From NCBI RefSeq assembly GCF_001005085.2, contig NZ_LBMU02000025.1:62001-126000 (forward strand): a DNA stretch of 64,000 nucleotides, written 5' to 3'. The position numbers and the translations under genes are program-made. Under the pieces are notes generated by a model. That model had not been told where the DNA came from, made no database searches, and saw nothing but the letters and a program-made list of their open reading frames with translations. This stretch comes from Streptomyces humi (GTDB taxonomy: Bacteria; Actinomycetota; Actinomycetes; Streptomycetales; Streptomycetaceae). This document shows, piece by piece, positions 1-9,092 of this stretch; the stretch's first letter is position 1, and each line of letters opens with the position of its first letter.

Positions 1-916
1 CGGGCAGCCCCAGCTCCTCGGCCTTGGCCCTGGCCTCCGTGTCGAGGTCGTAGAGGACCTCCATGTGGTCGGAGACGAAGCCGATGGGGGCCATGACGAC
101 GGCCGGGACGCCGGCGCCGTGCAGGTCCGCCAGGTGGTCGCAGATGTCGGGCTCCAGCCAGGGGATGTGGGGGGCACCGGAGCGGGACTGGTAGACGAGC
201 CGCCAGGGGTGGTCACGGCCGGTGCGCTCGCGGACCGCCGCGGCGATCAGCTCGGCCACCTCCAGGTGCTCCTCGACGTAGGCGCCGCCCTCTCCGTGGG
301 CCTCGACGGGGCCCGAGGTGTCGGCGCTCGCGGTCGGGACGGAGTGGGTCGTGAACGCGATGTGGGCGCCCGCGCGGACGTCCTCGGGGAGGTCCGCGAG
401 CGAGTCCAGCACGCCGTCGATCATCGGGGCGAGGAAGCCGGGGTGGTTGAAGTAGTGCCGCAGCTTGTCGACCTTCGGCGGTTCGAGACCCTCGGCCTCC
501 AGCGCGGCCAGGGAGTCGGCGAGGTTCTCGCGGTACTGGCGGCAGCCCGAGTAGGAGGCGTAGGCGCTGGTGGCGAGCACCAGGACGCGGCGGCGGCCGT
601 CGGCGACCATCTCCCGCAGGGTGTCCGTCAGGTACGGGGCCCAGTTGCGGTTGCCCCAGTAGACCGGCAGGTGCAGGCCGTGCTCGGCGAAGTCCTTGCG
701 CAGGGCGTCCAGCAGGGCGCGGTTCTGGTCGTTGATCGGGCTGATCCCGCCGAACAGGAAGTAGTGCTGCCCGACCTCCTTGAGGCGTTCCTTCGGGATA
801 CCGCGCCCGCGGGTCACGTTCTCCAGGAACGGCACCACGTCGTCCGGGCCTTCCGGGCCGCCGAAGGAGAGCAGGAGCAGGGCGTCGTAGGGGGTGGCAT
901 CGAGCGCGTCTGGCAT
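1..916 (-). CDS. hemH: Ferrochelatase (5' part; 3' end outside window)
   Basis: Ferrochelatase, a soluble enzyme that inserts ferrous iron into a porphyrin; in Gram-positive actinobacteria the family member normally acts on coproporphyrin III (CpfC role). The frame runs from an ATG at 916 to the window edge, giving about 305 residues of a family usually 340-380 long, so the C-terminus is missing only because of the window. [15 protein letters not shown] and FGGISPIND are the N-terminal family signatures. TTHSVP carries the conserved metal-site histidine and [11 protein letters not shown] the conserved glutamate. The start is preceded only by a weak AGGA. The gene is divergent from the MFS gene, with 160 bp between them. 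The family call is firm; the exact start is less so. Confidence 0.93.
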   Translation of the reverse strand, partial: MPDALDATPYDALLLLSFGGPEGPDDVVPFLENVTRGRGIPKERLKEVGQHYFLFGGISPINDQNRALLDALRKDFAEHGLHLPVYWGNRNWAPYLTDTLREMVADGRRRVLVLATSAYASYSGCRQYRENLADSLAALEAEGLEPPKVDKLRHYFNHPGFLAPMIDGVLDSLADLPEDVRAGAHIAFTTHSVPTASADTSGPVEAHGEGGAYVEEHLEVAELIAAAVRERTGRDHPWRLVYQSRSGAPHIPWLEPDICDHLADLHGAGVPAVVMAPIGFVSDHMEVLYDLDTEARAKAEELGLP

Positions 917-1076
917 GAGCCGATCCTGCCACCCGGCACTGACGGCCCGGAAACAGGAGGGTGAAGAGTCGGATTCGGGAGGTTTATCCCCGGTACCCGA
1001 CAGGTGCGTCCGGGCCTCCTCGCTCGTAAGCTGTATCAGCCGCAGTCACGCCTTACCCAGTCGTCGGAGACCCCCC

Positions 1077-2315
1077 GTGCCCAGCCCCTACCGCGCCCTG
1101 TTCGCCGCCCCCGGCACCAAGGCCTTCTCCGCCGCCGGCTTCGTCGGCCGGATGCCGCTGTCGATGATGGGCATCGGCGTGGTCACGATGATCTCCCAGC
1201 TGACCGGGCGGTACGGCCTCGCGGGCGCGCTCTCCGCGACCATCGCGCTGTCCGCCGCCGCGATCGGCCCGCAGGTGTCCCGGCTGGTCGACCAGTACGG
1301 CCAGCGCCGGGTACTGCGTCCCGCGACGCTGCTCGCGCTCGCGGCGGCGGCCGGACTGCTGTCCGCCGCGCACTACGGGTGGCCGGACTGGGCGCTGTTC
1401 GTGTGCGCCGCCGGGATCGGCGCGGTGCCGAGCCTCGGCGCGATGATCCGGGCCCGCTGGGCCACCCTGTACCGGGGCACCCCGCAGTTGCACACCGCCT
1501 ACTCGTTCGAGTCGGTGGTGGACGAGATCTGCTTCATCTTCGGGCCGATCATCTCCATCGGGCTGTCCACGGTCTGGTTCCCGGAGGCGGGCCCGCTGCT
1601 GGCCGCCGGTTTCCTCGCGGCCGGCGTCCTCTGGCTCACCGCCCAGCGCGCCACCGAACCGCGGCCGCACCCGCGCGAGCACCACGGCGGCGGTTCGGCG
1701 CTGCGCGCCCCCGGCCTCCAGGTGCTGGTGGCGACCTTCGTGGCCACCGGAGCGATCTTCGGGGCGGTGGACGTGGTGACCGTCGCCTTCGCCGACGAGC
1801 GCGGCCACAAGGGGGCCTCCAGCGTGGTCCTGGCCCTGTACGCGGCCGGGTCCTGCGCGGCCGGCGTGGTCTTCGGCCTGATGCGGTTCGCGGGGAAGCC
1901 GGAACGCAGGTGGCTGCTGGGCATATGTGCGATGGCCGTGAGTATGATCCCCCTCCTACTGGTCGGAAACTTGCCGCTTCTGGCCGTGGCGCTGTTCGTT
2001 TCGGGCCTGTCCATCGCACCGACGATGATCACGACGATGTCCCTCATCGAAGAGCACGTACCTCGCGCGAAGCTCACCGAGGGCATGACCTGGGTGAGCA
2101 CCGGCCTCGCGGTCGGGGTGGCGCTCGGCTCCTCGGTCGCCGGCTGGGTGATCGACGCGGCCGGCGCCCGTGCCGGGTACGGGGTTCCGGCCGTGTCCGG
2201 GGCCGTCGCGGTCGCGGTCGGTTTCCTCGGGTACCGCCGGCTCAACAGGCCGGTCACGCGTCGGGGAGGCACCGTTGGGCAGTACAGCGAGCGGCAAGAG
2301 CGGCACGTGGCGTAA
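1077..2315 (+). CDS. MFS transporter (12 TM type)
   Basis: Major facilitator superfamily permease of 412 residues in the cytoplasmic membrane; substrate unknown. The open frame extends upstream, but the GTG at 1077 has GGAGA six bases before it and begins the usual short cytoplasmic N-terminus (PSPYRALFAAPGTKAF). About twelve hydrophobic segments follow, in two halves split by a charged His/Arg-rich loop near residues 190-205 (RPHPREHHGG). The RLVDQYGQRRVLRP loop resembles the MFS motif A loop. Its 3' end overlaps the start of the next gene by 41 bp, so the two are probably translated together and may handle the same substrate, though nothing here names it. Confidence 0.88.
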   Translation: MPSPYRALFAAPGTKAFSAAGFVGRMPLSMMGIGVVTMISQLTGRYGLAGALSATIALSAAAIGPQVSRLVDQYGQRRVLRPATLLALAAAAGLLSAAHYGWPDWALFVCAAGIGAVPSLGAMIRARWATLYRGTPQLHTAYSFESVVDEICFIFGPIISIGLSTVWFPEAGPLLAAGFLAAGVLWLTAQRATEPRPHPREHHGGGSALRAPGLQVLVATFVATGAIFGAVDVVTVAFADERGHKGASSVVLALYAAGSCAAGVVFGLMRFAGKPERRWLLGICAMAVSMIPLLLVGNLPLLAVALFVSGLSIAPTMITTMSLIEEHVPRAKLTEGMTWVSTGLAVGVALGSSVAGWVIDAAGARAGYGVPAVSGAVAVAVGFLGYRRLNRPVTRRGGTVGQYSERQERHVA

Positions 2316-3594
2316 CTGGGGAGGGAACGTCACCGTCCGCCCCGCCCGGGAGGCCACACCCGCCTCCGTGGACGAGCTGGCCGCCGCCGTACGGCAGGCG
2401 GCGGAGGACGGCCTGAAGGTGAAGGCGGTCGGCAGCGGTCACTCCTTCACCGCGATCGCCGCCACCGACGGTCTCTCGATCCGCCCTCAACTGTTGACGG
2501 GCATCCGCGACATCGACCGGAAAGCCATGACCGTCACGGTCGAGGCAGGCACCCCGCTCAAGAGACTCAACATGGCCCTGGCCCGTGAGGGCCTGTCGCT
2601 GACCAACATGGGCGACATCATGGAGCAGACGGTCTCCGGGGCCACCAGCACCGGCACCCACGGCACCGGCCGCGAGTCCGCCTCGCTCGCCGCCCAGATC
2701 AGGGAGCTCGAACTGGTCACCGCCGACGGGTCGGTGCTGACGTGTTCGGAGAAGGAGAATCCGGAGGTCTTCGCGGCCGCCCGGATCGGACTGGGCGCCC
2801 TCGGCATCGTCACCGCGATCACCTTCGCCGTGGAGCCGCTCTTCCTGCTCACCGCGCGCGAGGAGCCGATGTCGCTGGACCGGGTCCTCGCCGAGTTCGA
2901 CCAGCTGTGGTCCGAGAACGAGCACTTCGAGTTCTACTGGTTCCCGCACACGGGCAACACCAACACCAAGCGCAACAACCGCAGCGCGGGGCCGCCTCAG
3001 CCGGTGGGTCGGCTGGCCGGCTGGTTCGAGGACGAGTTCCTCTCCAACGGTGTCTTCCACGCCGCCCAGTTGCTCGGCCGCGCCGTGCCCACCGTCGTGC
3101 CGACCGTCGCCCGGATCTCCAGCACGGCGCTGTCCGCACGGTCCTACACCGACATCCCGTACAAGGTCTTCACATCACCGCGCCGCGTGCCGTTCGTGGA
3201 GATGGAGTACGCCGTTCCGCGCGAGGCGCTGGCGGACACGCTGCGGGAACTCAAGGCGACGGTCGACCGTTCCGATCTCAGGATCAACTTCCCGGTCGAG
3301 GTCCGCACCGCCCCCGCCGACGACATCGCCCTGTCCACCGCGTCCGCCCGCGACAGCGCCTACATCGCCGTGCACATGTTCCGAGGCACCCCGTACCAGG
3401 CGTACTTCACGGCCGCCGAGCGGATCTTCACCGCGCACGAGGGGCGCCCGCACTGGGGCAAGGTGCACACCCGGGACGCGGGCTACTTCGCCGAGGTCTA
3501 CCCGCGCTTCGGCGAGTTCACGGCGCTGCGGGACCGGCTCGACCCGGACCGGCTGTTCCAGAACGACTACCTGCGGCGGGTTCTGGGTCAGTAG
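2275..3594 (+). CDS. FAD-linked oxidoreductase, D-arabinono-1,4-lactone oxidase / alditol oxidase family
   Basis: Flavoenzyme of 439 residues in the ALO/AldO group, which oxidises sugar lactones or polyols with oxygen or another acceptor. I chose the TTG at 2275 because GGGGAGG lies six bases upstream and the sequence then reads straight into the family N-terminus (TWRNWGGN). The PCMH-type FAD domain covers roughly residues 15-190, with VGSGHSFT, whose histidine is the usual covalent FAD attachment point, and SGATSTGTHGTG. The C-terminal ALO domain ends in HWGKVHTRD and FQNDYLRRVLG. It is coupled to the MFS gene by overlap. The true substrate cannot be read from the sequence. Confidence 0.87.
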   Translation: MGSTASGKSGTWRNWGGNVTVRPAREATPASVDELAAAVRQAAEDGLKVKAVGSGHSFTAIAATDGLSIRPQLLTGIRDIDRKAMTVTVEAGTPLKRLNMALAREGLSLTNMGDIMEQTVSGATSTGTHGTGRESASLAAQIRELELVTADGSVLTCSEKENPEVFAAARIGLGALGIVTAITFAVEPLFLLTAREEPMSLDRVLAEFDQLWSENEHFEFYWFPHTGNTNTKRNNRSAGPPQPVGRLAGWFEDEFLSNGVFHAAQLLGRAVPTVVPTVARISSTALSARSYTDIPYKVFTSPRRVPFVEMEYAVPREALADTLRELKATVDRSDLRINFPVEVRTAPADDIALSTASARDSAYIAVHMFRGTPYQAYFTAAERIFTAHEGRPHWGKVHTRDAGYFAEVYPRFGEFTALRDRLDPDRLFQNDYLRRVLGQ

Positions 3595-4095
3595 GCGGCG
3601 CAGCGACCGGGGCGGCGACGGGCAGGCGAAGTGGCCCCGCCCTTCCGGTACTTGTTCGACCGGCCACGCAAGAAGGGGACGTACGAACGAAACAATTGGT
3701 TCCGTTTCCGGGGATTACGTGAAGTACGCCACGTTCAAGATCCCTGGAAACGGGCAACCGGCGGTTGGAGAGCGGTTGTTGCCAGAAGTTCGGCGGCGCG
3801 CCAATCCACGCACGTGGCCCAAATGGAGTACTGTTGCGAGCCCTGGGTCCGGTCTCCCGCCAGGGTGTCCGGGGCCTTGCAGGACCGCCGGGAGGGGGGC
3901 TCGTTGCACAGGGTGACGGAGTTGGTCACTTAGCGTTGCGAATAGGTAACCGTGCCATAACGGCGTTCCCGGGCCCGTGCCCGACACGCCGGGCAACTCG
4001 GCAAGGTTGTGGCAGGCTGCACCCGGGCAGGCCACACTCGACTAGCGGAAGCAGCGACGCACGTGACGTCGGCAGGCACCACCCGGGAGGTCCCC
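3595..4095 (+). other. 500-bp intergenic region with RNA-like hairpins; sepH upstream region
   Basis: No credible gene lies here; frames that cross it have poor codon bias. It holds a 14-bp stem (3702-3715 with 3740-3753, one G-U pair) with an inner ACGTG/CACGT helix, a second small hairpin CAACC/GGTTG (3755-3767), a GTGAC/GTCAC inverted repeat (3913-3929), and a bulged TGTGGC/GCCACA hairpin (4008-4036) just before the sepH ribosome binding site. An AT-richer stretch near 3930-3960 (TAGGTA at 3943) is the likeliest place for the sepH promoter, but no convincing -35/-10 pair could be fixed. Confidence 0.5.
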
Positions 4096-5133
4096 ATGCC
4101 CGAACTGCGTGTCGTGGCCGTCTCCAATGACGGCACACGGCTGGTGCTCAAGGCTGCCGACTCTACGGAGTACACCCTTCCGATCGACGAACGGCTACGG
4201 GCCGCCGTACGCGGCGACCGGCCCCGGCTCGGTCAGATCGAGATCGAGGTCGAGAGCCATCTCCGGCCGCGAGACATCCAGGCGCGGATACGTGCGGGCG
4301 CGACGGCGGAAGAGGTCGCGCAGCTCGCCGGGATCCCCGTCGACCGGGTGCGGCGCTTCGAGGGTCCGGTACTGGCCGAGCGCGCCTTCATGGCCGAGCG
4401 GGCCCGCAAGACGCCCGTCCGCCGGCCCGGCGAGAACTCCGGTCCGCTGCTCGGCGAGGCCGTGCAGGAGCGGCTGGTGCTGCGCGGCGCCGAGAAGGAC
4501 ACCGTCCAGTGGGACTCCTGGCGCCGCGACGACGGCACCTGGGAGGTCCTGCTCGTCTACCGGGTCGCGGGCGAACCGCACTCGGCGAGCTGGACCTACG
4601 ACCCGCCCCGGCGGCTCGTCCAGGCGGTCGACGACGAGGCGCGCTCGCTGATCGGCGAGTCCGACGATCTCGCCGTACCGGAGCCCAGCTTTCCGTTCGT
4701 GCCCCGGATCGCACGGCTCCCGCGTGACCGGCCGCTGGACCGCCCCGGCGACCGGGACCGCGAGCGGCCGAGCCTGCCCGCGCAGTCGTCCGAGCCGGTC
4801 GAGGAGACGGTCGGGGAACGCGACTCGCTGACCAGCCTGTTGGAGGCGGTGCCGAGCTTCCGTGGCGACATGGTGGTGCCGGAACGCCCGGCGGAGCCCC
4901 AGGAGGAGCCCGTCGAGGAACCGGTGCCCGAGGAGCCGCCGGCCCCCGCGGCCTCCGCCGGGTCCGCCTACGCGGACGTCCTCATGCCCCGCTCCGTCGG
5001 CGCCCACCGCGACCGGCTGATCGGCGCCACCGACCGCCAGGCCGAGGCCGACGGCGTCCGCCCGGGGCGCCGGGCCGCCGTACCGAGCTGGGACGAGATC
5101 GTCTTCGGCACGCGCCGCAAGAAGCAGGAGTGA
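4096..5133 (+). CDS. sepH: Cell division protein SepH (DUF3071)
   Basis: SepH, an actinobacterial cell-division protein that binds FtsZ and promotes its assembly at division sites, needed in Streptomyces for efficient sporulation septation (known for the family). It has 345 residues, as expected. The DUF3071 domain fills about residues 1-170, with a helix-turn-helix-like stretch around 70-105 (TAEEVAQLAGIPVDRVRRFEG). A disordered Pro/Glu/Arg-rich linker follows, and the protein ends in the conserved motif PSWDEIVFGTRRKK. The ATG at 4096 has GGGAGG five bases upstream. It is transcribed alone and ends in a strong palindromic terminator. Confidence 0.93.
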   Translation: MPELRVVAVSNDGTRLVLKAADSTEYTLPIDERLRAAVRGDRPRLGQIEIEVESHLRPRDIQARIRAGATAEEVAQLAGIPVDRVRRFEGPVLAERAFMAERARKTPVRRPGENSGPLLGEAVQERLVLRGAEKDTVQWDSWRRDDGTWEVLLVYRVAGEPHSASWTYDPPRRLVQAVDDEARSLIGESDDLAVPEPSFPFVPRIARLPRDRPLDRPGDRDRERPSLPAQSSEPVEETVGERDSLTSLLEAVPSFRGDMVVPERPAEPQEEPVEEPVPEEPPAPAASAGSAYADVLMPRSVGAHRDRLIGATDRQAEADGVRPGRRAAVPSWDEIVFGTRRKKQE

Positions 5134-5145
5134 CAGCGGTCCTGC

Positions 5146-5195
5146 GACGGCATGAGGAAGGGGGCACGCGCGCGTGCCCCCTTCCTCATGCCGTC
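5146..5195. terminator. Bidirectional terminator, perfect 25-bp inverted repeat
   Basis: A perfect 50-base palindrome without a spacer, centred at 5170/5171 and beginning GACGGCATGAGG. It sits between the convergent ends of sepH and the sulfurtransferase, 12 and 21 bp from their stop codons, so it can stop transcription from both sides. Confidence 0.9.
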
Positions 5196-5216
5196 CCGCG
5201 GGTCAGCCGTTCCGAC

Positions 5217-6059
5217 CTACCGCGGGTCGGGTCCGACCGCGACCGGGCGGGACGGGTCGGCCGACCACTCCGACCAGGAACCGACGTAGAGCGCGGCGGG
5301 GATCCCGGCGACGGCCAGCGCCAGCACCTCGTGGGCGCCCGAGACGCCCGAACCGCAGTACACCCCGACCTCGGCCCCCTGGGCGGCGCCCAAGCCCTTG
5401 AAACGGTCCTGGAGTTCGGCGGCGGGCAGGAAACGGCCGTCCGGGCCGACGTTCTCGGTGGTCGGCGCCGACACCGCACCCGGGATGTGTCCACCGACCC
5501 GGTCGATCGGCTCCACCTCACCTCGGTACCGCTCCCCCGCGCGGGCGTCGAGCAGCACACCCGAGCGGGCCAGCGCGGCCGCCCCGTCGGCATCGAGCAA
5601 CTCCGTGGCGCCCGGGGCCGGTTCGAAGTCACCCTGGACCGGGGCGGGCACGTCAGTCGAAAGAGCGCCCTGCCAGGACGGCAACCCGCCGTCGAGGACC
5701 CGCACGTCCGGGTGACCCGTCCAGCGCAGCAGCCACCAGGCGCGCGCGGCGGACCAGCCCAGCCCCCCGTCGTAGACGACGACCGGCCGGTCCGCCGAGA
5801 CGCCCGCGCGGCGCATCGCGGCGCCGAAGACGGCCAGGTCGGGCAGCGGATGCCGGCCGTTCTCGCCGGGCGCGGAGGCGAGTTCCCCGTCCAGCTCCAC
5901 GAAGACGGCGCCCGGCAGATGGCCCTCCGTGTACGCGGCCCGGCCGTCGAAGGCCGGGGCTCCGGGTGTGGTCAACCGCCAGCGGACGTCCAGCAGGACG
6001 GGCGGGTTCGGCCCCGTCAGGGCGTCGGCGAGGTCGGTTGCGGTGATGATGGCTTCCAT
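5217..6059 (-). CDS. Sulfurtransferase with two rhodanese domains (thiosulfate / 3-mercaptopyruvate type)
   Basis: Soluble sulfurtransferase of 280 residues that moves a sulfane sulfur from thiosulfate or mercaptopyruvate to a thiophilic acceptor such as cyanide or a thiol. The inactive N-terminal rhodanese domain covers about residues 8-125 (LLDVRW, GHLPGAVFV). The catalytic domain covers about 155-275 and ends in VYCGSGVSGA, the active-site cysteine loop. CGSGV is closer to the mercaptopyruvate/TST-like group than to CRKGVT-type rhodaneses. The ATG at 6059 follows AAGGATGGGG. It is a single-gene unit convergent with sepH. Confidence 0.9.
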   Translation of the reverse strand: MEAIITATDLADALTGPNPPVLLDVRWRLTTPGAPAFDGRAAYTEGHLPGAVFVELDGELASAPGENGRHPLPDLAVFGAAMRRAGVSADRPVVVYDGGLGWSAARAWWLLRWTGHPDVRVLDGGLPSWQGALSTDVPAPVQGDFEPAPGATELLDADGAAALARSGVLLDARAGERYRGEVEPIDRVGGHIPGAVSAPTTENVGPDGRFLPAAELQDRFKGLGAAQGAEVGVYCGSGVSGAHEVLALAVAGIPAALYVGSWSEWSADPSRPVAVGPDPR

Positions 6060-6372
6060 GGCCCCATCCTTACGCCAGGGGTGGCCGCGACGTCCAGGTA
6101 CGACTACTCTGCTCGGCCGGACACGCTCGATCACCCGGCGTACGGGATCGGGCACGTGCTGTACAGCTGATGGACACCCGGCGGCAGTCGACCGGAAACG
6201 GGCGAGAAACGGCAGACCAGGCATCCTCGCGGCGAAGCCGCCCCACAGCCGTGGACACGAGTCGCCACGGACGGTGCGAGCCTCGGCACGGGGCGTGCCC
6301 GCGGCTGCGGTACGACCGGTCCGCAGCGCGGAAGCGACACGGCCACCGCGAGGGGCCGAGGAGAGAGTGACG
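6060..6372 (+). other. Divergent intergenic region, sulfurtransferase / VOC gene
   Basis: 313 bp with no supported gene. It must hold both promoters. The stretch at 6098-6175 is somewhat less GC-rich than its surroundings. I see no strong inverted repeat or recognised operator. Confidence 0.4.
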
Positions 6373-7173
6373 ATGACCGAGGTACGGGGATCGGCCGGCC
6401 CGAACGGCACGCACGCTCGGCGCGCGCCCGGCACCCCCTGCTGGGTGAGTCTGATGGTGCACGGATTGACCACGACCGAGGAGTTCTACGGAGCGCTGTT
6501 CGGCTGGGAGTTCGAGACCGGCCCCCAGCAACTCGGCCCCTGTGTCCGGGCCCTGCTCGACGGACGGGAGGTCGCGGGCATCGGCCAGCTGCCGGTGGAC
6601 CGCGAGCTGCCGATCGCCTGGACTCCGTACTTCGCCTCGGACGACGTGGACCATACGGCCGAGACGGTACGGCTGTGCGGCGGCACGGTGGGCGTCGGCC
6701 CGCTGGACGCGGCCGAGGCCGGGCGGATGGCCATCGGCTCGGACCCGTCCGGCGCGGTGTTCGGCATCTGGCAGGCGTCGGCCCATCTCGGCACGGCGGT
6801 CAGCGGGGTCCACGGCACCCCCGTCTGGGACGAGTTGCTCACCTACGAGACCGGCGGCGTCGCCAAGTTCTACAAGACCGTGTTCGGCTACGAGGAGGAG
6901 CCGGTGGTGTCCGCCGACTTCGACTACGTCACCCTGCACGTCGGAGGCCGCCCGGTGGCCGGCATCCACGGCGTCGGCCTCTCCCTGCCCCGCGACCGCG
7001 GGCCGCACTGGCTCACCTACTTCGAGGTCGCCGACGCGGACTCGACGGTGCGCGAGGTCACCGCGCTGGGCGGCCTGGTCCTGAAGCCGGCCCGGGACAG
7101 CGCACACGGCCGGGTGGCCACGTTGTCCGACCCGGAGGGCGCGGTCTTCTCGGTGATCGAGAGCCCGCGCTGA
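6373..7173 (+). CDS. VOC (glyoxalase/bleomycin-resistance fold) protein, two tandem domains
   Basis: Soluble protein of 266 residues built from two vicinal-oxygen-chelate domains, roughly residues 18-130 and 145-262. Each opens with a similar phrase (TPCWVSLMVHGLTTTEEFYGALFG; TPVWDELLTYETGGVAKFYKTVFG), split here only for comparison. This two-domain form is typical of the actinobacterial hydroxylase-like / 27-kDa-antigen group, for which no reaction is settled. The ATG at 6373 has GGAG nine bases upstream; a GTG at 6367 is also possible. It converges on the thymidine kinase gene. Confidence 0.85.
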   Translation: MTEVRGSAGPNGTHARRAPGTPCWVSLMVHGLTTTEEFYGALFGWEFETGPQQLGPCVRALLDGREVAGIGQLPVDRELPIAWTPYFASDDVDHTAETVRLCGGTVGVGPLDAAEAGRMAIGSDPSGAVFGIWQASAHLGTAVSGVHGTPVWDELLTYETGGVAKFYKTVFGYEEEPVVSADFDYVTLHVGGRPVAGIHGVGLSLPRDRGPHWLTYFEVADADSTVREVTALGGLVLKPARDSAHGRVATLSDPEGAVFSVIESPR

Positions 7174-7208
7174 CCCGCCGGTCGGTGCCGCGCGGGGGCC
7201 GTGCCGCC

Positions 7209-7856
7209 CTAGGTGGTGACCGGGAGCACGTCCGGGGACAGGGCCGCCGCGCGGGCCGACGCGGCGGTCATCCGGCGCCGGTGATGGCGCCGGCAGAGCA
7301 CCTCGTAACCGATCTCCCCGGCCGACCCGTTGACGTCTCCCACGACCACCTGCGCACCCTCGACGACCATCTCCCCGCCGACCGTACGGGCGTTGTGGGT
7401 GGCGCGGGCACCGCACCAGCACAGGGCCTCGACCTGGAGGACCTCGACGCGGTCGGCCAGCTCCACCAGCCGCTGGGAACCGGGGAACAGCTTGGAGCGG
7501 AAGTCCGTGGTGATGCCGAAGGCGTAGACGTCCAGGCCCAGATCGTCCACCACGCGCGCGAGCTGGTCGATCTGCTCCGGTGCCAGGAACTGCGCCTCGT
7601 CGGCGATGACGTAGTCCGCCCGGCCGCCCTGGGAGAGATGGTCGACCAGGTAGGCGTACAGGTCCTGCTCGTCCTCGACCTCCACGGCGTCCGTGACCAG
7701 CCCCAGGCGGGAGGACAGCTTGCCGTGGCCCGCGCGGTCGTCGCGGCTGAAGATCATGCCGACGAGGCCGCGCGCCGAGCGGTTGTGCTCGATCTGGAGA
7801 GCCAGCGTCGACTTCCCGCAGTCCATCGTTCCGGAGAAGAACACCAGCTCGGGCAT
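7209..7856 (-). CDS. tdk: Thymidine kinase (type II)
   Basis: Cytosolic thymidine kinase of 215 residues that makes dTMP from thymidine and ATP for nucleotide salvage. The P-loop GTMDCGKST is at residues 9-17, the Walker B-like DEAQF near residue 86, and a zinc-binding set near the C-terminus is made of CWC and CRRHH. Length and motifs fit the type II family. It is the last gene of a four-gene minus-strand series (acetyltransferase, DUF5998, phosphatase-like, tdk), 42 bp after its neighbour. The SD-like AAAGGTG is rather far (12 bases) from the ATG. Confidence 0.93.
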   Translation of the reverse strand: MPELVFFSGTMDCGKSTLALQIEHNRSARGLVGMIFSRDDRAGHGKLSSRLGLVTDAVEVEDEQDLYAYLVDHLSQGGRADYVIADEAQFLAPEQIDQLARVVDDLGLDVYAFGITTDFRSKLFPGSQRLVELADRVEVLQVEALCWCGARATHNARTVGGEMVVEGAQVVVGDVNGSAGEIGYEVLCRRHHRRRMTAASARAAALSPDVLPVTT

Positions 7857-7898
7857 GGTGGATCGGGCACCTTTCGGCGAGATGTGGGTCAGTGGGTG

Positions 7899-9092
7899 TC
7901 AGGAGCGTACTTCGAGCAGCGGCACCAGCTGCTCGGCGGGAGTCATCGAACCGTGGTTGCCGACCATCGCCGACTCCTTGGGTTCCCGCTCGGAGGCGAT
8001 GATCAGGACGTCGTCGTGCGCGGCCGCGACCACGTCACCGATCCGCTCGTACACCCGGTCGTCGAACCGGTCCGGCGGGCCGAACCAGCCCGCTGTGATC
8101 GCCTCGTCCCGCGAGGCCACCCAGAACTGCTCGCCGAGGACCTCGCGCCAGCAGGTCAGCACGTCGTTCTCCGCGCCCGGCACCGCGTACACGTGCCGGG
8201 CCCGGCCCTCCCCGCCGAGCAGGGCCACCCCGGCCCGCAGCTCCCAGTCCGCGTCGAAGTCGATGCGGTGCTGCTCGTCGAACGGGATGTCGACCATGCC
8301 GTGGTCGGCGGTGACGTACAGCGCGCTGCGCGACGGCAGCTGCTCGGCGAGCCGCTGCACCAGCCGGTCGACGTGCATCAGCTGGCCGCGCCAGGTGTCG
8401 GAGTCGACGCCGTAGCGGTGCCCGGCGCCGTCCAGTTCCGCGTAGTACGTGTACACGAGGGCACGGTCGGCGGCGGCGAGCTGCTCCGCGGCGAGGTCCA
8501 TCCGCTCCTCGCCGGTCAGCCGCCCGTGAAACGTTCCGCCGCTGAGCGCGACCTTGGTGAGCGGGGTGCGCTCGAAGGTCGGCGAGGAGACCTGGGCGGA
8601 GTGCACTCCGGCGTCCTGGGCGAGCTGGAAGACGGTGGGGTACGGCTGCCAGGCGGCCGGGTCGGTCCAGGGCTGCCAGCGGAGCTGGTTCATCAGCTCC
8701 CTGGTCCCCGGGTTGCGGACCGTGTAGCCGGGCAGGCCGTGCGCGCCGGGCGGCAGGCCGGTGCCCACGGAGGCGAGGGAGGTCGCGGTGGTCGCCGGGT
8801 AGCCGGCGGTGATCGGCCGTCCCGTCCCGCCGCGCGAGCTGCCGAGCAGCGAGGTCAGGTAGGGCGCCTCGTCGGGGTGGGCCCTGATCTGCTCCCAGCC
8901 CAGCCCGTCGATCAGGAAGACGCAGTTGCGGTCGGCGGGCGTCAGCTCGGTGATCGACGCGGTCATTCCGGGGACGGACATGCCCGCGGCCAGGGTGGGC
9001 AGGAGGTCGGCGAGGGAACCGCTGCCGTACTCGGGCAGCGGCGCGGAGCCGAGGGCGAGGGGTTCCGGATGGTCCCAGGCGGCGTACGCCAT
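7899..9092 (-). CDS. Alkaline phosphatase superfamily protein (nucleotide pyrophosphatase / phosphodiesterase type)
   Basis: A 397-residue metal-dependent hydrolase of the AP superfamily, NPP-like, probably cytosolic because no signal peptide is visible. The two-zinc site can be traced in order: VFLIDGLG (first Asp), the nucleophile loop TTATSLASVGTG, ELDGAGHRYG (Asp and His), TADHGM (Asp-His) and VGNHGSM (last His). The substrate is unknown; family members split phosphodiesters or pyrophosphates. Its ATG at 9092 shares one base with the stop of the upstream DUF5998 gene (TGATG), indicating coupled translation. Confidence 0.9.
   Translation of the reverse strand: MAYAAWDHPEPLALGSAPLPEYGSGSLADLLPTLAAGMSVPGMTASITELTPADRNCVFLIDGLGWEQIRAHPDEAPYLTSLLGSSRGGTGRPITAGYPATTATSLASVGTGLPPGAHGLPGYTVRNPGTRELMNQLRWQPWTDPAAWQPYPTVFQLAQDAGVHSAQVSSPTFERTPLTKVALSGGTFHGRLTGEERMDLAAEQLAAADRALVYTYYAELDGAGHRYGVDSDTWRGQLMHVDRLVQRLAEQLPSRSALYVTADHGMVDIPFDEQHRIDFDADWELRAGVALLGGEGRARHVYAVPGAENDVLTCWREVLGEQFWVASRDEAITAGWFGPPDRFDDRVYERIGDVVAAAHDDVLIIASEREPKESAMVGNHGSMTPAEQLVPLLEVRS

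Noticed and set aside
3631..3933. 100-codon frame in the gap before sepH
   Set aside because: Third-position GC is low for this genome, there is no SD, and the frame covers the RNA-like hairpins.
5929..6372. N-terminal extension of the VOC protein back to 5929
   Set aside because: It overlaps the sulfurtransferase start on the other strand and lacks coding character; ATG 6373 has its own SD.
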